Origin: Warburgia ugandensis
Lineage: Eukaryota; Streptophyta; Magnoliopsida; Canellales; Canellaceae
Assembly: GCA_035236585.1 (NCBI GenBank)
Contig: CP141126.1
Span: 12,537,001-12,601,000, forward strand
Direction: 5' to 3'
Length of the DNA: 64,000 bases
The notes beneath the pieces were generated by a model. It had not been told where the DNA came from. It ran no database searches and saw nothing but the letters and a program-made list of their open reading frames with translations. The stretch's first letter is position 1. Every line of letters begins with the position of its first letter. Positions 1-12,274 of this stretch are shown here, piece after piece. The position numbers and the translations under genes were made by a program.

Positions 1-1951
1 ACGATTGTTGGGCCTGGGAGTGACTGGTTGTGGAGGTGGTGGAACCCACTGACTGAGCTGAAAGCTCAGCTCAGTAGTCAACATAATCAGGTGATCCTAA
101 CAGTCGAATTGCTGTATTTGGATGATCACAATACGGGCTTTGTACACTTATAGGTTTAAAGGCCTTTGATCAACCATGTACTCATACTCTAGACCGGCAG
201 ATTGATATTTGAGGTCAGTATTAACTCAACAGTCCGTAGCGTTTCGGGCGCAAGTGCCAGGTTTAAGAAGGCTCTGCTAGATTACACCCCTTTTTCGGCC
301 TTTTCCTTGTAGAACTGTGATAATAATTTTTGGGAGATGAAAATGAAGTGGCAGCTGCCAACAGCAAGACAAATAGTGACTATCAGCTTTTGATCATCCG
401 TACTACTTATTTTCAAGACAAACAATTAATAAGCGTACTTTGAAAGTCTGTCTCACTGTACAATCTCCACCCTTCAAGTTTTTTAGACTTTCCCGCTGAA
501 GTGGATGACTCACTTTTCGGTTCTGTCAATTGTCCATTTCCAAGCCACCAGATAAGAGGGCTAGGATCTGAAATGGGAGACATATGCCATTGAGGCACGG
601 CTTACCGGAATTTTTTTTTTTTTTTTTCTAGCTTCTCCATCACTATTTCTAATTTGAACTTCTAGAGCAACGAAATTAGTGGACATGTTTAAAAGTAGGA
701 GCATGGTTCTAAAACACAGGACTCGACTTGGAAATTTTGTTCGAGATTATAAATAAAAGTCAATCAACGAGTCAACTCACTGTATAACAAAAATCTTTTG
801 TTTGAACTAGGATTTAACATAAGACCTCAAAACAACAATTCAATTCCATAGCCAACTTGCCTTGTGATTATACATGCTTTTATTGAGTGAAACTTTTAAT
901 TCTATCAATTTTTTTTTATTAATTCTCACTACAGTATTATGGAGTCACCCACAAGTCCTTCCAATTAACTTGACTTATCTGACTTTCGAGTCGAATTGAG
1001 CTTTTAAACTAAGGTCAGAAGAAGCGGGTTCCCTTATTTCTAATTCATTGTGAAATTGTTTAGCATAGCTAAGCCGTTTATCATGTTAGCGTCACTTAAA
1101 TAAGCTAGTGTCTAAATTGCATGCACATTGGCTGCTTTTGACATAGGTTTTATTGAGTTAAAAATCACAATTGTCCATTTTTTATTTTTTTTTTCAAATG
1201 CTCAATACAAGTGGTTAAGATGATCTGCATGATTTCATAGAAATAACCTAGTTTTAGTATGTCAAACAGGATAACCGGCTTACATTTAGAAGCCTCATTG
1301 AACACGCCTCAGGAAAACAACTCTAAAGAAGTAAAATGCTTAAAAGCGTCTGACGCCTAACGAGACTAGTAGTTTAATCATTCGAATGTTGAACATGCCC
1401 ACGAGCAGCCCTGAACCCATGACCTTCAACCTAAGAAAGGGCCTTAGCGACATTTAAGTGCTTATCGTGTAAAAAGTACGAGTCTGGTTATCGTCTACAC
1501 GCCTTCGCAGAACTAAAGGTGGAGTCTCTGCTTTAGGGAACTAATTTCAGTACCCTTGTACCATTTCGTAAAAGCCGCTCTTTGGAGGATCAGCTCACGT
1601 AACCTGAAACCTACGAAAAGGCTTAGGATTGTTAAATGGCTCTCACTTAGAATGTCTGAACCTACGAAAAAGGTTTAGATTGTTAGATGGCTCTCACTGA
1701 GCATGTCTGCTAGTATTTCTCACCGGAAAATATGGCGGATACAACACCATGCTACCCTTTTCCCTCTCGCTTGGTCAACGTTGTAAAAACTTGTTTATTT
1801 CACTTAGCCTTTGAAATATAAAATAACTATTTACCTCAGGCCATTATAATATATAGATATCAAACTTAATCTCTATTTTTCATATTTTAATAAAAAAAAC
1901 TTATAGCCTTTTAGCAAATTCTTATAGGAGGGGATGATGGAACTCTAAATT
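1..1951. other. Unassigned AT-rich intergenic DNA
   Basis: No coding region, RNA gene or bounded mobile element could be recognised on either strand. The only internal structure seen is a two-unit tandem repeat at about 1604-1708. The right edge is the target site (AAATT, 1947-1951) of LTR fossil A. Confidence 0.5.
1604..1708. repeat. Two-unit imperfect tandem repeat, about 52 bp period
   Basis: Two adjacent copies of a block starting with CTGAAACCTACG or CTGAACCTACG and containing a shared ATGGCTCTCACT core. The copies differ by several substitutions and small indels. No function can be assigned. Confidence 0.6.
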
Positions 1952-2441
1952 TGTAACACCCCGGATTTTTAAGACAATTATTATTATTATTATTATAATA
2001 ATGGCATTTTAAATAAGAGCATTTGGGATCCCATGAGAAAAGCCTTATTTAACATTTTACTAAAACTTATCTTAAAACTCCGGGTGTTAGTTTTCCTTTC
2101 TCAAAATGGCATACATGTAAATTAAATATAAATAAAACAATCCGCGTATAAATCAACGTCAAATAAATCGGCGCCTTTATTTTAAATCAAATAAATGTCC
2201 AAAACACAATAATAATATGGCACAGGGTCTATCCATCATAACATCCTATATAAATGTCCAACATATGTCCAAACATCCAAATCACATCCAAATATAAAGT
2301 GTGCAGTCCATAATAAAATTCAAATGATAATCCTCTCTAATGACTCACATTACTGTCTAAAACTATAGGGAAAATTAGTCTTCAGCAGCTCTCAAGGTTT
2401 ATCAACAGCTTTTCCTTTCCTGGTATCACGCTTGAGATCTA

Positions 2442-2467
2442 AGGCATTGCAAAACAAAGCAATGCCT
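2442..2467. repeat. Hairpin shared by fossils A and B (copy in A)
   Basis: A perfect 9-bp inverted repeat (AGGCATTGC and GCAATGCCT) around an 8-base A-rich loop. It recurs identically in fossil B at 6513-6538. It is probably an RNA stem or protein site of the ancestral LTR, but its role is unknown. Confidence 0.6.
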
Positions 2468-3262
2468 CAGCAAGCTATCGCTTGTGTAGGTACATAGACA
2501 ATTAATGTAATAAATGAAAGAAATAATGAACAGTACTGATAAAAAGTCTAACATTTATGAAATAGTGATATTATAATGTCATGTTCAAATAAATGTCAAT
2601 TTATTCCATATGCTAAAACATGCAATCATAGAGTTAAAACATGACATGAATAAATAAAATGGAGCATACAACAAGAATAAGGGCACCCTAAGGTAATGGG
2701 TCCCACCATCGTACTAATATCACTGATCAGGAGTACTCATAGTCAACTTCTGAATGTCGTCACACCTAGGCATAACATCCATAATCATGCTCATCATACA
2801 TGCACACATAATAAGAATATGGGTCATCATGCTGCAGTGGCAACCCTCCATGGGTATAAACCACGGCCGCTCTCCGTTAACACCATAACGGGAGACTTAG
2901 CGTCTGTCCCCATGGAAAGGCTTAGACCGGTAGTGTGGACTATCCATGTTACCAAACCTCTACCGAATGCCATCTATGGGCAGGTGTCTATCATATCACA
3001 AAATCATCACATCATAATCTCAGAAGGTGAGTAGCCGGCCCTATCCCTCATAGCATGACGCCCACCGGACGAGAGCACCCGTCATCAAATATAAAACAGG
3101 AAAATCATATGTATATGCTAAAACTCAAGAGCACTTATAGCTTGCAATCCCCAAGACATGCCTCTCATCTTGGGGTTAGCCTATAAAAGGACCAGCTAAT
3201 AAGCCTCTATTTTCATTTCCATGTAAATCCATACATTTTCTATATATATAATAAGAAATAAG

Positions 3263-4606
3263 TGTGAAGCCTTGGCCGATGAGGGCGGGCCAAGAGGGTC
3301 AAGGTGCTTCTGGCAAGGTGAAAGACTGAGAGTTAGTCCCACATCGCTAGGGGGAAAGTTACTGGGCTCTTGATAAGAGTGATGAGAACTTCCCTTGCAA
3401 CGAGGCCTCCCGATGGGTGAAGCCCAAGAGGGGTGAGGGACCTAAGGGAACAAAACCTTGAGGGGTGAAGCCCAGAGTGGTGAGGAACCCAAAGAGGACA
3501 ATATCATATCCGCTGTGCACTCTGATACACGGAACGAGGCCTTTTCCCTGGGCAACTGGGGAAGAACAAAACCGTGCGGGGTGTATGGGCACTCCGGCAC
3601 GGACAATATCGTTGCAGGGCGTGGGCCCTCGGGCTGTTACAAGTGGTATCAGAGCCAAACCCCGACCCGGTGTGGGTGGCTAGCCGCACGTGGGCGCTCG
3701 TGTGTGGTAAGACACGCGGGGACGCGTGTCCCCTAAGGGGGAGAGGTTGTGAAGCCTTGGCCGATGAGGGCGGGCCAAGAGGGTCAGGCTTCTGTGCAAG
3801 GTGAAAGATCGAGAGTTAGTCCCACATCGCTAGGGGGAAAGTTACTGGGCTCTTGATAAGAGTGATGAGAACTTCCCTTGCAACGAGGCCTCCCGATGGG
3901 TGAAGCCCAAGAGGGGTGAGGGACCTAAGGGAACAAAACCTTGAGGGGTGAAGCCCAGAGTGGTGAGGAACCCAAAGAGGACAATATCATATCCGCTGTG
4001 CACTCGATACACGAACGAGGCCTTTTCCCCGGGCAACGGGAAGAACAAAACCGTGCGGGGTGTATGGGCACTCCGGCACGGACAATATCGTTGCAGGGCG
4101 TGGGCCCTCGGGCTGTTACAAGTGGTATCAGAGCCAAACCCCGACCCGGTGTGGGTGGCTAGCCGCACGTGGGCGCTCGTGTGTGGTAAGACACGCGGGA
4201 CGCGTGTCCCCTAAGGGGAGAGGTTGTGAAGCCTTGGCCGATGAGGGCGGGCCAAGAGGGCCTGGGCAGGCTTCTAAGCAAGGTGAAAGACTGAGAGTTA
4301 GTCCCACATCGCTAGGGGGAAAGTTACTGGGCTCTTGATAAGAGTGATGAGAACTTCCCTTGCAACGAGGCCTCCCGATGGGTGAAGCCCAAGAGGGGTG
4401 AGGGACCTAAGGGAACAAAACCTTGAGGGGTGAAGCCCAGAGTGGTGAGGAACCCAAAGAGGACAATATCATATCCGCTGTGCACTCTGATACACGGAAC
4501 GAGGCCTTTTCCCTGGGCAACTGGGGAAGAACAAAACCGTGCGGGGTGTATGGGCACTCCGGCACGGACAATATCGTTGCAGGGCGTGGGCCCTCGGGCT
4601 GTTACA
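3263..4606 (+). mobile_element. Tandem TRIM retroelement: LTR-internal-LTR-internal-LTR
   Basis: Three LTRs of 379, 373 and 382 bp (3263-3641, 3748-4120, 4225-4606) alternate with two internal segments of 106 and 104 bp. Each LTR begins TGTGAAGCC and ends GGGCTGTTACA. Each internal segment starts with a primer site containing TGGTATCAGAGCC, complementary to the 3' end of initiator tRNA-Met, and ends with a purine tract (AAGGGGGAGAGG or similar). There is no room for protein genes, so this is a terminal-repeat retrotransposon in miniature that would depend on proteins from elsewhere. The whole multimer is flanked by one perfect 5-bp duplication, ATAAG (3258-3262 and 4607-4611). The pre-insertion sequence survives in fossil B at 7332-7336. 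A solo LTR of the same family lies at 43122-43510. LTR similarity suggests a fairly young insertion relative to its host fossil. Confidence 0.92.
3642..3661 (+). other. TRIM primer-binding site (first internal segment)
   Basis: TGGTATCAGAGCC follows the LTR end after two bases (AG). It matches the initiator tRNA-Met primer site used by many plant LTR elements. It is repeated in the second internal segment just after 4120. Confidence 0.85.
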
Positions 4607-6512
4607 ATAAGTCTCTAATTAAGCATAACTAATTAACATCATGCTTATAAAAGCATTTTAAATAAGTTTATTCAGTAAAAGATTTCAATTTGGAATAACC
4701 ATCCTGTACTCAATGTCGCATGAAATCCACGGTAAATAAGAATTGCAAATTAAAACACGATCGCACATGATGCTATGTTTAAACATGGTTTAAAAATAAA
4801 GGCAAAACATTAGTTGTCGTCACCTACCTCAGTGTGAGACCACTAGCTTGCTAATAACTCCCTTTAACTGGTATATTCAAGTGCACCTGTACATGTCACA
4901 TCACTATTTTAATATTTTTCTAAAGAAAAAGTGGTCATTTCTAAGTTTTTAAGTTAAAACTAGGTCCGCGTCGTTAATACAGTCACAACGCCTCTTTCGG
5001 ATCGTGATTTGAACCTCTCTAGCTCCTAGAAATCAAGTTTTAGTGAAAACTACCCTCAAATGGAGCTTGCCGGACCACTATAAGGTGGTTTATACCGGCG
5101 GCTCCCTTTTCCATTGGTTTACACCGGCTTATACCGGCGCCACAAAGACGTACAACCACGAAGACGTCGCACAGGACGTGCGGCGTGCGTCTTCGGCACC
5201 ATGACGCACGCCGCGTGTGTCACGGTCCCCAGGACGCATAGCGTCCCGACCCCACCACGACAGCCTATCGGCGCCTTCCCACACGCGTGCGACAATGATG
5301 TCGTTTGACATCGTCCCCTATGCGTCCCTGAGTGCGTCCTAGCGTCAGCGCCAGGGCGCCGACGCTAAAGAAGACGTCCGGTCATCTCCGGCAGAGCTAC
5401 AGAGCTCCGTTTTACGTGATTTTTGCTCCATTTTCTTCAGAATTCTCTCTAGAATCCATTTATGGGCTCCTTTTGCACTGATTTTTCTAAAAACCATGGT
5501 TTTTAAATGATTTTTCCTAAGTTCCTAAAATCATCCTTAGGTACTGATTTTTGCGTTTTCTGGAGAAATCCACTGTTGGATCACTCCCAAATTTAAAGGG
5601 TTTGCTCTTGGGTCTCTTGTAAGCTAGTTGGACGGTGCGATTTTCAAACAGACGACTTTTGATCCGTGAAATCACACTCCAATAGTAGCATGCACAAAGT
5701 TCCTAAAAATCCGATTTTTTTTTTTCTAATTTTTAAAATATTTTCCTAATTATTTTTCTATTTAATAAATACGGGAAAAGGAGTTTTGAGGCTTATCTTG
5801 TACCTAGCCGTGGTTGCTCGTGTTGCCGGGGTTCCACTCACTGGAAAAATCAAAGCTTTGCAAGGCTAGGGTTCTGAGTGAAACTCGGAGAAACGCTCAA
5901 AGTGGAGCGTTTTGGCTCCTAGGGACGCATAGATATAGGGTTTAGAGTCCTAGGGGCATGTCTCTTTCCACGTCTCTCCGGCAATTTTTCCAGACTGGTA
6001 GAGACGTGTGGAAGACAGGGGTGCCGTTATGTAACACCCCGGATTTTTAAGACAATATATATATATATAATAATGGCATTTTAAATAAGAGCATTTGGGA
6101 TCCCATGAGAAAAGATTTATTTAACATTTTACTAAACCTATCTTAAAAACTCCGGGTGTTAATTTTCCTTTCACAAAATGGCGTACATGTAATTTAAACA
6201 TAAATAAATAATCCGCGTATAAATCAACGTCAAATAAATAGGCGCCTTTATTTTAAATCAAATAAACGTCCAAAAGACAATAATAATATGGCCCAGGGTC
6301 TATCCATCATAACATCCCATATAAATGTCCAACATATGTCCAAAGATCTAAATCCCATCCCAATATAAAATATGCGTACCCATAATAAAAATCCAAATGA
6401 TAATCCCGTTTAATGACTCACATCACCGTTTAATACTATAGAAAAATGGTCTTCAAGAGCTCTCACGGCTTCTCAACAGCCTTTGCCTTTCCGTTATCGC
6501 GCTCGAGATCTA

Positions 6513-6538
6513 AGGCATTGCAAAACAAAGCAATGCCT
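6513..6538. repeat. Hairpin shared by fossils A and B (copy in B)
   Basis: Same 9-bp stem and 8-base loop as at 2442-2467 in fossil A. It is unchanged although flanking bases differ between the copies. Confidence 0.6.
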
Positions 6539-7331
6539 CAAGAAGCTATCGTCAGTGTAGGTACATAGACAATTAATGTAATAAATGGATGAAATAATGA
6601 ACAATACCGATGGAAAATCTAACATTTATGAAGATAGTGATATCATAATGCCATGTTCAATAAATGCCAATTTATTCCATATGCTAAAACATGAAATTCA
6701 CAGAGTTAAAACATGACATGAATCAATAAAATAGAGCATACATCCAGAATAAGGGCACCCTAAAGTAATGGGTCCCACCACATCGCACTAACATCCCCCG
6801 ATCGTATACACGTAGTCAACCTCTCGAGTGTCGTCACACCTGTGCATATCATCAATAACCATGCTCATCATACATGCACACATAATAAGAATATGGGTCA
6901 TCATGCTGCAGTGGCAACCCTCCATGGGTATCAACCACCGCCGCTCCCCGTCGACACCATAACGGGAGACTTAGCGTCTGTCCCCATGGAAAGGCTCAGA
7001 CCGGTAGTGTGGACTATCCATGTTACCAAACCCCTACCGAATGCCATCTATGGGCAGGTGTCTATCATATCACAAACTCATCACATCATAATCTCGGAAG
7101 GTGGGTGGCCTACCCTATCCCTCCTACAAGATGACGCCCAAGGCGAGAGCACCCGTCATCAAATATAAAACACGAAAATCATATGTATATGCTAAAACTC
7201 AAGAGCACTTATAGCTTGCAATCCCCAAGACATGCCCCTCATCCCGGGTTACCTATCAAAGGACCAAATTTAATAAGCCTCTATTCTCATTTCCATGTAA
7301 ATCCATGCATTTTCTATATATATAATAAGAA

Positions 7332-7336
7332 ATAAG
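7332..7336. other. Empty TRIM integration site in fossil B
   Basis: The uninterrupted ATAAG context of fossil B aligns with the left and right flanks of the TRIM in fossil A. It confirms both the exact TRIM borders and the 5-bp target duplication. Confidence 0.85.
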
Positions 7337-10300
7337 TCTCTAAGTAAGCATAACAAATTAACATCATACTTGTAAAAGCATTTGAAATAAGTTTATTCAA
7401 GAAAAGATTTCAATTTGGAATAACCATCCCGTACGCAATGTAGCATGAAATCCACTAAATAATAATTGCATTTTAAAACACAATCACACATGATGCTATG
7501 TTTAAACATGGTTTAAAAATAAAGGCAGAACATTAGTTGTCGTTACCTACCTCAGTGTGAGATCACTAGCTTGCTAATAACTCCCTTTAATTGGTATATT
7601 CAAGTGCACCTGTACATGTCACATCACTATTTTAAAATTTTCCTAAATAAAAAGTGGTCATTTCTAAGTTTTTAAGTTAAAACTAGGTCCGCATCGTCAA
7701 TACGGTCACAACGCCTCTTCCGGATCGTGATTTGGACCTCTCTAGCTCCCAAAAATCAAGTTTTAGTGAAAACTACACTAAATGGCTCGCCGACCACCAT
7801 AAGGTGGTTTAAACCGGCGGCACCCTTTTCCGCCGGTTTACACCGACGTACACGGGCGCACGAAGACGCACGCCGACGCAGACGTCGTACGGGACGGTCG
7901 CCAGGACGCGCCGCATCCCGGTCCCACCGCGACAGCCAACCAGCGCACGCTCCGCACGCGCACGGCGCCGCGCACGCGTGCGGCGACGCACGCCATGTGA
8001 CGCCGTCTCCTGGCGCGTCTTGGCATCAGCGCGCCGACGCGTTGACGACGCCGGAGAAGACGACGGATTCCTAAGCAGCCCCGGCGAGCTACGCAGCTCC
8101 GTTTTGCGTGATTTTTGCGCCATTTTCTTCAATTCTCTCTAGAATCCATTTATGCCCTCCTTTGCACTAATTTTTCCAAAAACCATGGTTTTTAAACGAT
8201 TTTTCCCAAGTTCCTAAAAACATCCCTGTGTACCGGCTTTTGAGTTTTTTGGATAATTCCACCGTTGGATCACTCCCAAATTTAAAGGGTATGCTCTTGG
8301 GTCTCTCAGGCACTATTTGGACAAAGGAGATTCTCAAACTGATAAGGTTTGATTCGTGGAAATCACGCTCCAACAGCAGGCGTGCACAAAGCCCCCAAAA
8401 ATCTGATTTTTTTCCTAATTTTTAAATACTTTCCTAATTAATTTTCTAATTAATAAATACGTAAAAACATGGATTTGAGGCTTACCTTGTGCCCGGCCTG
8501 GGTTTGCTCGTGTTGCCTGGGGCTCCACTCACCTAAACTTGCATTTTTGCAGTGTCTAGGGTTTTGCGTGAGCATTCATGGGAAAACGCTCAAAGTGGAG
8601 CGTTTTGGCTCCTAGAGGAGCACAGACATAGGGTTTTAGTAGTCTCGGGGAAGAGAAACTCTTCCCCACACATTTCTTCCCACGTCTCTCCGGCGATTTT
8701 TCCAGACTGGTAGAGATGTGTGGAAGAAGGGGTGCCGTTATCAATTTGGACCCCTGTCTAATACGTCTCTACCAAATGACCAAATTGCCCTTCCAACTTT
8801 GACGGCTCATAACTCCCTCGTTTGAGCTCCGTTTTTCGCGTTCTTGGTGGCGTTGGATTCGTATCGACGATCACTTTCTAATTATTATGTTTTCAGGAAA
8901 GAATTTCATCCATAAATTTTTATTTTAATTTATTTAATAATTTCCTATTTTTATCTTAAAAATTAAGGATATTACACGTTATCAATTTGGACCCCTGTGT
9001 AACACGTCTCTGTCAAAAGACCAAAATGCCCTTACAACTTCGATGGCTCATAACTCCCTCGTCTGAGCTCCGTTTTTCTCATTCTTGGTGGCGTTGGACT
9101 CGTATCGACGAGCACTTTCTAATTGTTATATTTTTAGGGAAAATTTCCATCTATAAATTTTTTTATTTTAATTTATTTAAAAATTTCCTATTTTATCCTA
9201 AAAATTAAGGATATTACAAAATTATAGTTCCTTGTTGGGCTAGACCTTTTTCTAAAGGCTTTTGCTTTCATATACATGTTACAATGAAGCATTTATGTAC
9301 ATTGTGATGGGAAACTTTGAGAAACTTCAGGTAAAAATCTCCCACATAATGCCACTATTATAACTAGGACCAATAGGAATAGTCTAATTGAAACACTTGT
9401 TTTTCTCATTACCATTTTAGGTTTTTTCACTTAAGTAACCTTCTAAAATACAAATGTAGAAATGTAATATGACAATGTGGGCCACATAATAAGTTTTATT
9501 TAGAAAATCTAGCAAACATTAGTCTTGGCTCATATCACATGCATGTACAGTAGAAATCAAATATAACAAACATTATTGATTTGCAATAGTATAAATCAAC
9601 CCAAAAACTCTAGCAAAATTAAGGATTAGAGACATATATTTAACCTTTGTAGCCCGACAATGTTTTTGCAGGCTCTCTTTAGTGCGAATGAATACATACA
9701 TATATTAGGTAATACAGAGTCCTTTCATAGACACCATGGTTGTCTTGAATATGATCCAATAAGACATAAGATCTCAACCATCCTAATTCGCCTAATTAGT
9801 CGATCAAGCTATTAGGAGATTAGACAACATTAATGGCTCAATCAATAAGCCAAATGAACAATGTTGTGGTTTGTCTTTGTGGTAACCCAAGTTTTAGAAA
9901 AGAATTTTTTTGAAATAAAATTTGAAAATAAAACTTTCCTGAAGGATTTTTTTTAACATTTGAAATAAATAATACATATTAATTTTTCTCAATTCCACCT
10001 TCAACCCTATGTCATATTAAAACCTTCACATATAATAGCAGAATAAAAACATATCATTATAGGATCTCTGTAGTCAAAGCCCAAACAATAAGGAATATGA
10101 GTTCAAATCAAATATATCAATGTCATATGTCTTATTGCATTCATCTCAAATGTTAATTGTTTTAAAATAATAATTGAAATATCTAACTAAATACTTATCC
10201 ATACTTCTTTTCTCCTTATTTAATTTCTTCTAGGTGATCACTTAATCCTCTTGCGTTTCTCCTGAAATGTTTTGTAAGGGTGAGTATGACGACTCGATAG

Positions 10301-10337
10301 GAAAATGGCTAAACTAGCTATTTGAAATTTGCAGCAA

Positions 10338-10340
<3 letters not shown>

Positions 10341-10373
<33 letters not shown>
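10341..10373. repeat. (TG)n microsatellite
   Basis: About sixteen uninterrupted TG units. Confidence 0.95.
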
Positions 10374-10376
<3 letters not shown>

Positions 10377-10775
10377 ATTTAAGAAGTGCAAACAATTAAA
10401 TCCTCACTATCAAAGCTTTATGGTTTCCAATTCATTTCAAAAGTAATATCATGCGCTCTTGATGTGCAAAGACATATGAGAGCTTGTCATATTATATTGT
10501 ATCATGTTATATTAGGTCATATCACATCATACCATGTCATATTTACTTGACATGCTAAACCATATGGAAATATGTGCACAATTCAAATAGTATGATTTCT
10601 TCTTTTTCAAAGACAAAAGAAAGTAACACATATTGATATGAAGCAATGAGTTTGTATTAAAAAAACAACTAGTTTAGATAATTTCTTATGTCCCTTGCCT
10701 CTTGAAGAACACCAATCTTGTTCAATCTTCTTTTCTAGAATGCAAAATGGATAGCGATCCTTAGCGTAACCTAAT

Positions 10776-10778
<3 letters not shown>

Positions 10779-10865
<87 letters not shown>
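10779..10865. repeat. (CT)n microsatellite, about 43 units
   Basis: An uninterrupted CT run of nearly 90 bp. It is likely to vary in length between individuals. Confidence 0.95.
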
Positions 10866-10870
<5 letters not shown>

Positions 10871-11111
10871 GACTCTCTTCTTTCCTATCATATCTCTTTC
10901 CTATCCTATTTCAAATTTTAATCTGTTACGTATCTTCATCTTTTCCTAACTACCTAAAATTCTCTACATTCATTCCTATCTCCTTCCTATTTTATCCCAT
11001 CTCAGTTTCTTATGGTTATCTTTGGAGACTTGAACTCTAATTCTAAACTTTTGCCTATTCATTCTATAGGCATTAGGGTAATTAGCTTTTTGTTGTTAAT
11101 TCCATGCAAAG

Positions 11112-11112
11112 A

Positions 11113-11138
<26 letters not shown>
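11112..11138. repeat. (AT)n microsatellite
   Basis: About thirteen AT units without interruption. Confidence 0.95.
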
Positions 11139-11143
<5 letters not shown>

Positions 11144-11743
11144 ATGCAAGTTATTATAATCTTACCACTAGGACTAATAAGTCTAGCTTGAGACTACATG
11201 ATATGCATATTGTCATTTTAAGTTTTGGGTAATCTAACTTGAGATGAGATGCTTGTGATGCCATCTCATGGAATATCACCTTTATAATGCTTTAGATGAG
11301 ATGACAAATTTGCATTTGAAGCAATCTTACTATTAGTCATGCCCATTTCAAAAATCTCAATAGAGTCCCAGTAAGAATAGACGATCTAAGTATCTTAAGG
11401 AGTAGATGTTGCACCAACAGCATTCTTTAATTTGAAAGATCAAATCTGTCATCATGTACATTGTACATAAATTAGATAACTTACTAGAAATCATTCCACT
11501 TGGATAATCCTAGCCACTTGTTTTAGATCATTGCAAAATTAACTAAAAATAAATGGTCTTGATTTGTGACCTAAAGAAATGAAGGCTAAAAGCAATTGTA
11601 GTCATGATATTTGATTTCTAGCCAAGTTATTTCAAACATGACGAATGAATTAAATCTACAAAATATAATTACCATAAATGAGAAAAGGCATCGTCTACTT
11701 CTTAAGACACTTAAGAGCTTCTATAGCTACTAGGAAGAATATC

Positions 11744-12270
11744 AATATGCTAGAAAATAAAGTGGTTTGGGACCATCCACTATGTAAAAAAATGCCAACT
11801 TTTTAGTCAAGGTGTTGTATTTTGCTTCAAATGTCCAAATGATCAACTCAGCTCACCTCACTCTAGTTCAAGCCATCCCATCCTTCCATCTCATAATTTT
11901 TGCATCTCATCCTGCCAACTCAAGCAATATCACATCCAATCTCACACATGACTTGCCCCACGTTAAGTAGTTTGAATGGCAACTGTGACGACTTCTTTGA
12001 GAGATAGAGAGAGAGTTTGAATATGCTGGATATAAGGTGATTTAGAACCATCCAAGATGTAAAAAAAATGCAACTTTTTCTGTCAAGGTGTTATATTTTG
12101 CTTGAAATGACCAAATGACCAAGCCATCTCACCTTACCCAGCTCAAGCCATGCTATCCTGCCATCTCAAGTCAGCTTAAGCTTGCTCAAACAATATCACA
12201 TCTCAATCCCACGCATGAGTGAGCCCATGTTAATATGTTGAATGGCACCTATGAGGACTTATTTGTGTGT
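11744..12270. repeat. Diverged tandem duplication, about 276 bp period
   Basis: Unit one (about 11744-12019) and unit two (from about 12020) share blocks such as AATATGCT, ACCATCCA, TCAAGGTGTT and GAATGGCA in the same order. Substitutions and indels are frequent, so this is an old duplication. Confidence 0.7.
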
Positions 12271-12274
12271 GTGC

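Larger units (their letters stand above)
6030..8976 (-). mobile_element. LTR-type fossil B nested inside fossil A (2,947 bp)
   Basis: A second, colinear copy of the family: same TGTAACACCCC and GGATATTACA ends, same internal order. It is flanked by the 5-bp duplication CGTTA (6025-6029 and 8977-8981). The right-hand remainder of fossil A resumes at 8982, which is why the closing module appears twice in succession (about 8737-8976 and 8982-9218). No coding content is recognised, so a solo LTR is likely. It lacks the TRIM insertion and keeps the matching empty site at 7332-7336. Confidence 0.85.
1952..9218 (-). mobile_element. LTR-type fossil A (solo-LTR-like, about 2.97 kb without its insertions)
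   Basis: The block begins TGTAACACCCCGG and ends GGATATTACA. It is flanked by a perfect 5-bp duplication AAATT (1947-1951 and 9219-9223), the hallmark of LTR retroelement integration. It is interrupted by a tandem TRIM (3263-4606) and by a same-family copy B (6030-8976). Removing both, with their target duplications, leaves about 2,966 bp, almost exactly the 2,947 bp of copy B. No gag or pol coding was found, so it is most simply a solo LTR of a long-LTR family. Read on the minus strand the edge is ...GGGGTGTTACA, a common 3' end for plant Ty3/gypsy LTRs, so minus orientation is inferred. Assignment to a Tekay/Del-like chromovirus lineage is a guess from the end sequences and LTR length. It is the oldest layer of the nest. 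Confidence 0.8.

Noticed and set aside
3263-3641. Possible Cassandra-type LTR containing a 5S rRNA segment
   Set aside because: I could not find the 5S internal promoter sequence in the LTR, so only a general TRIM call is made.
3359-4632. Many overlapping open frames on both strands
   Set aside because: All fall in the GC-rich LTRs of the tandem TRIM, repeat with the LTR copies, and match no protein family.
7727-8132. Overlapping Arg/Ala-rich frames on both strands
   Set aside because: GC-rich part of LTR fossil B. The equivalent part of fossil A does not preserve the frames.
8737-9218. Apparent 240-bp tandem repeat
   Set aside because: Explained by fossil B inserting near the end of fossil A, which places two closing modules next to each other.
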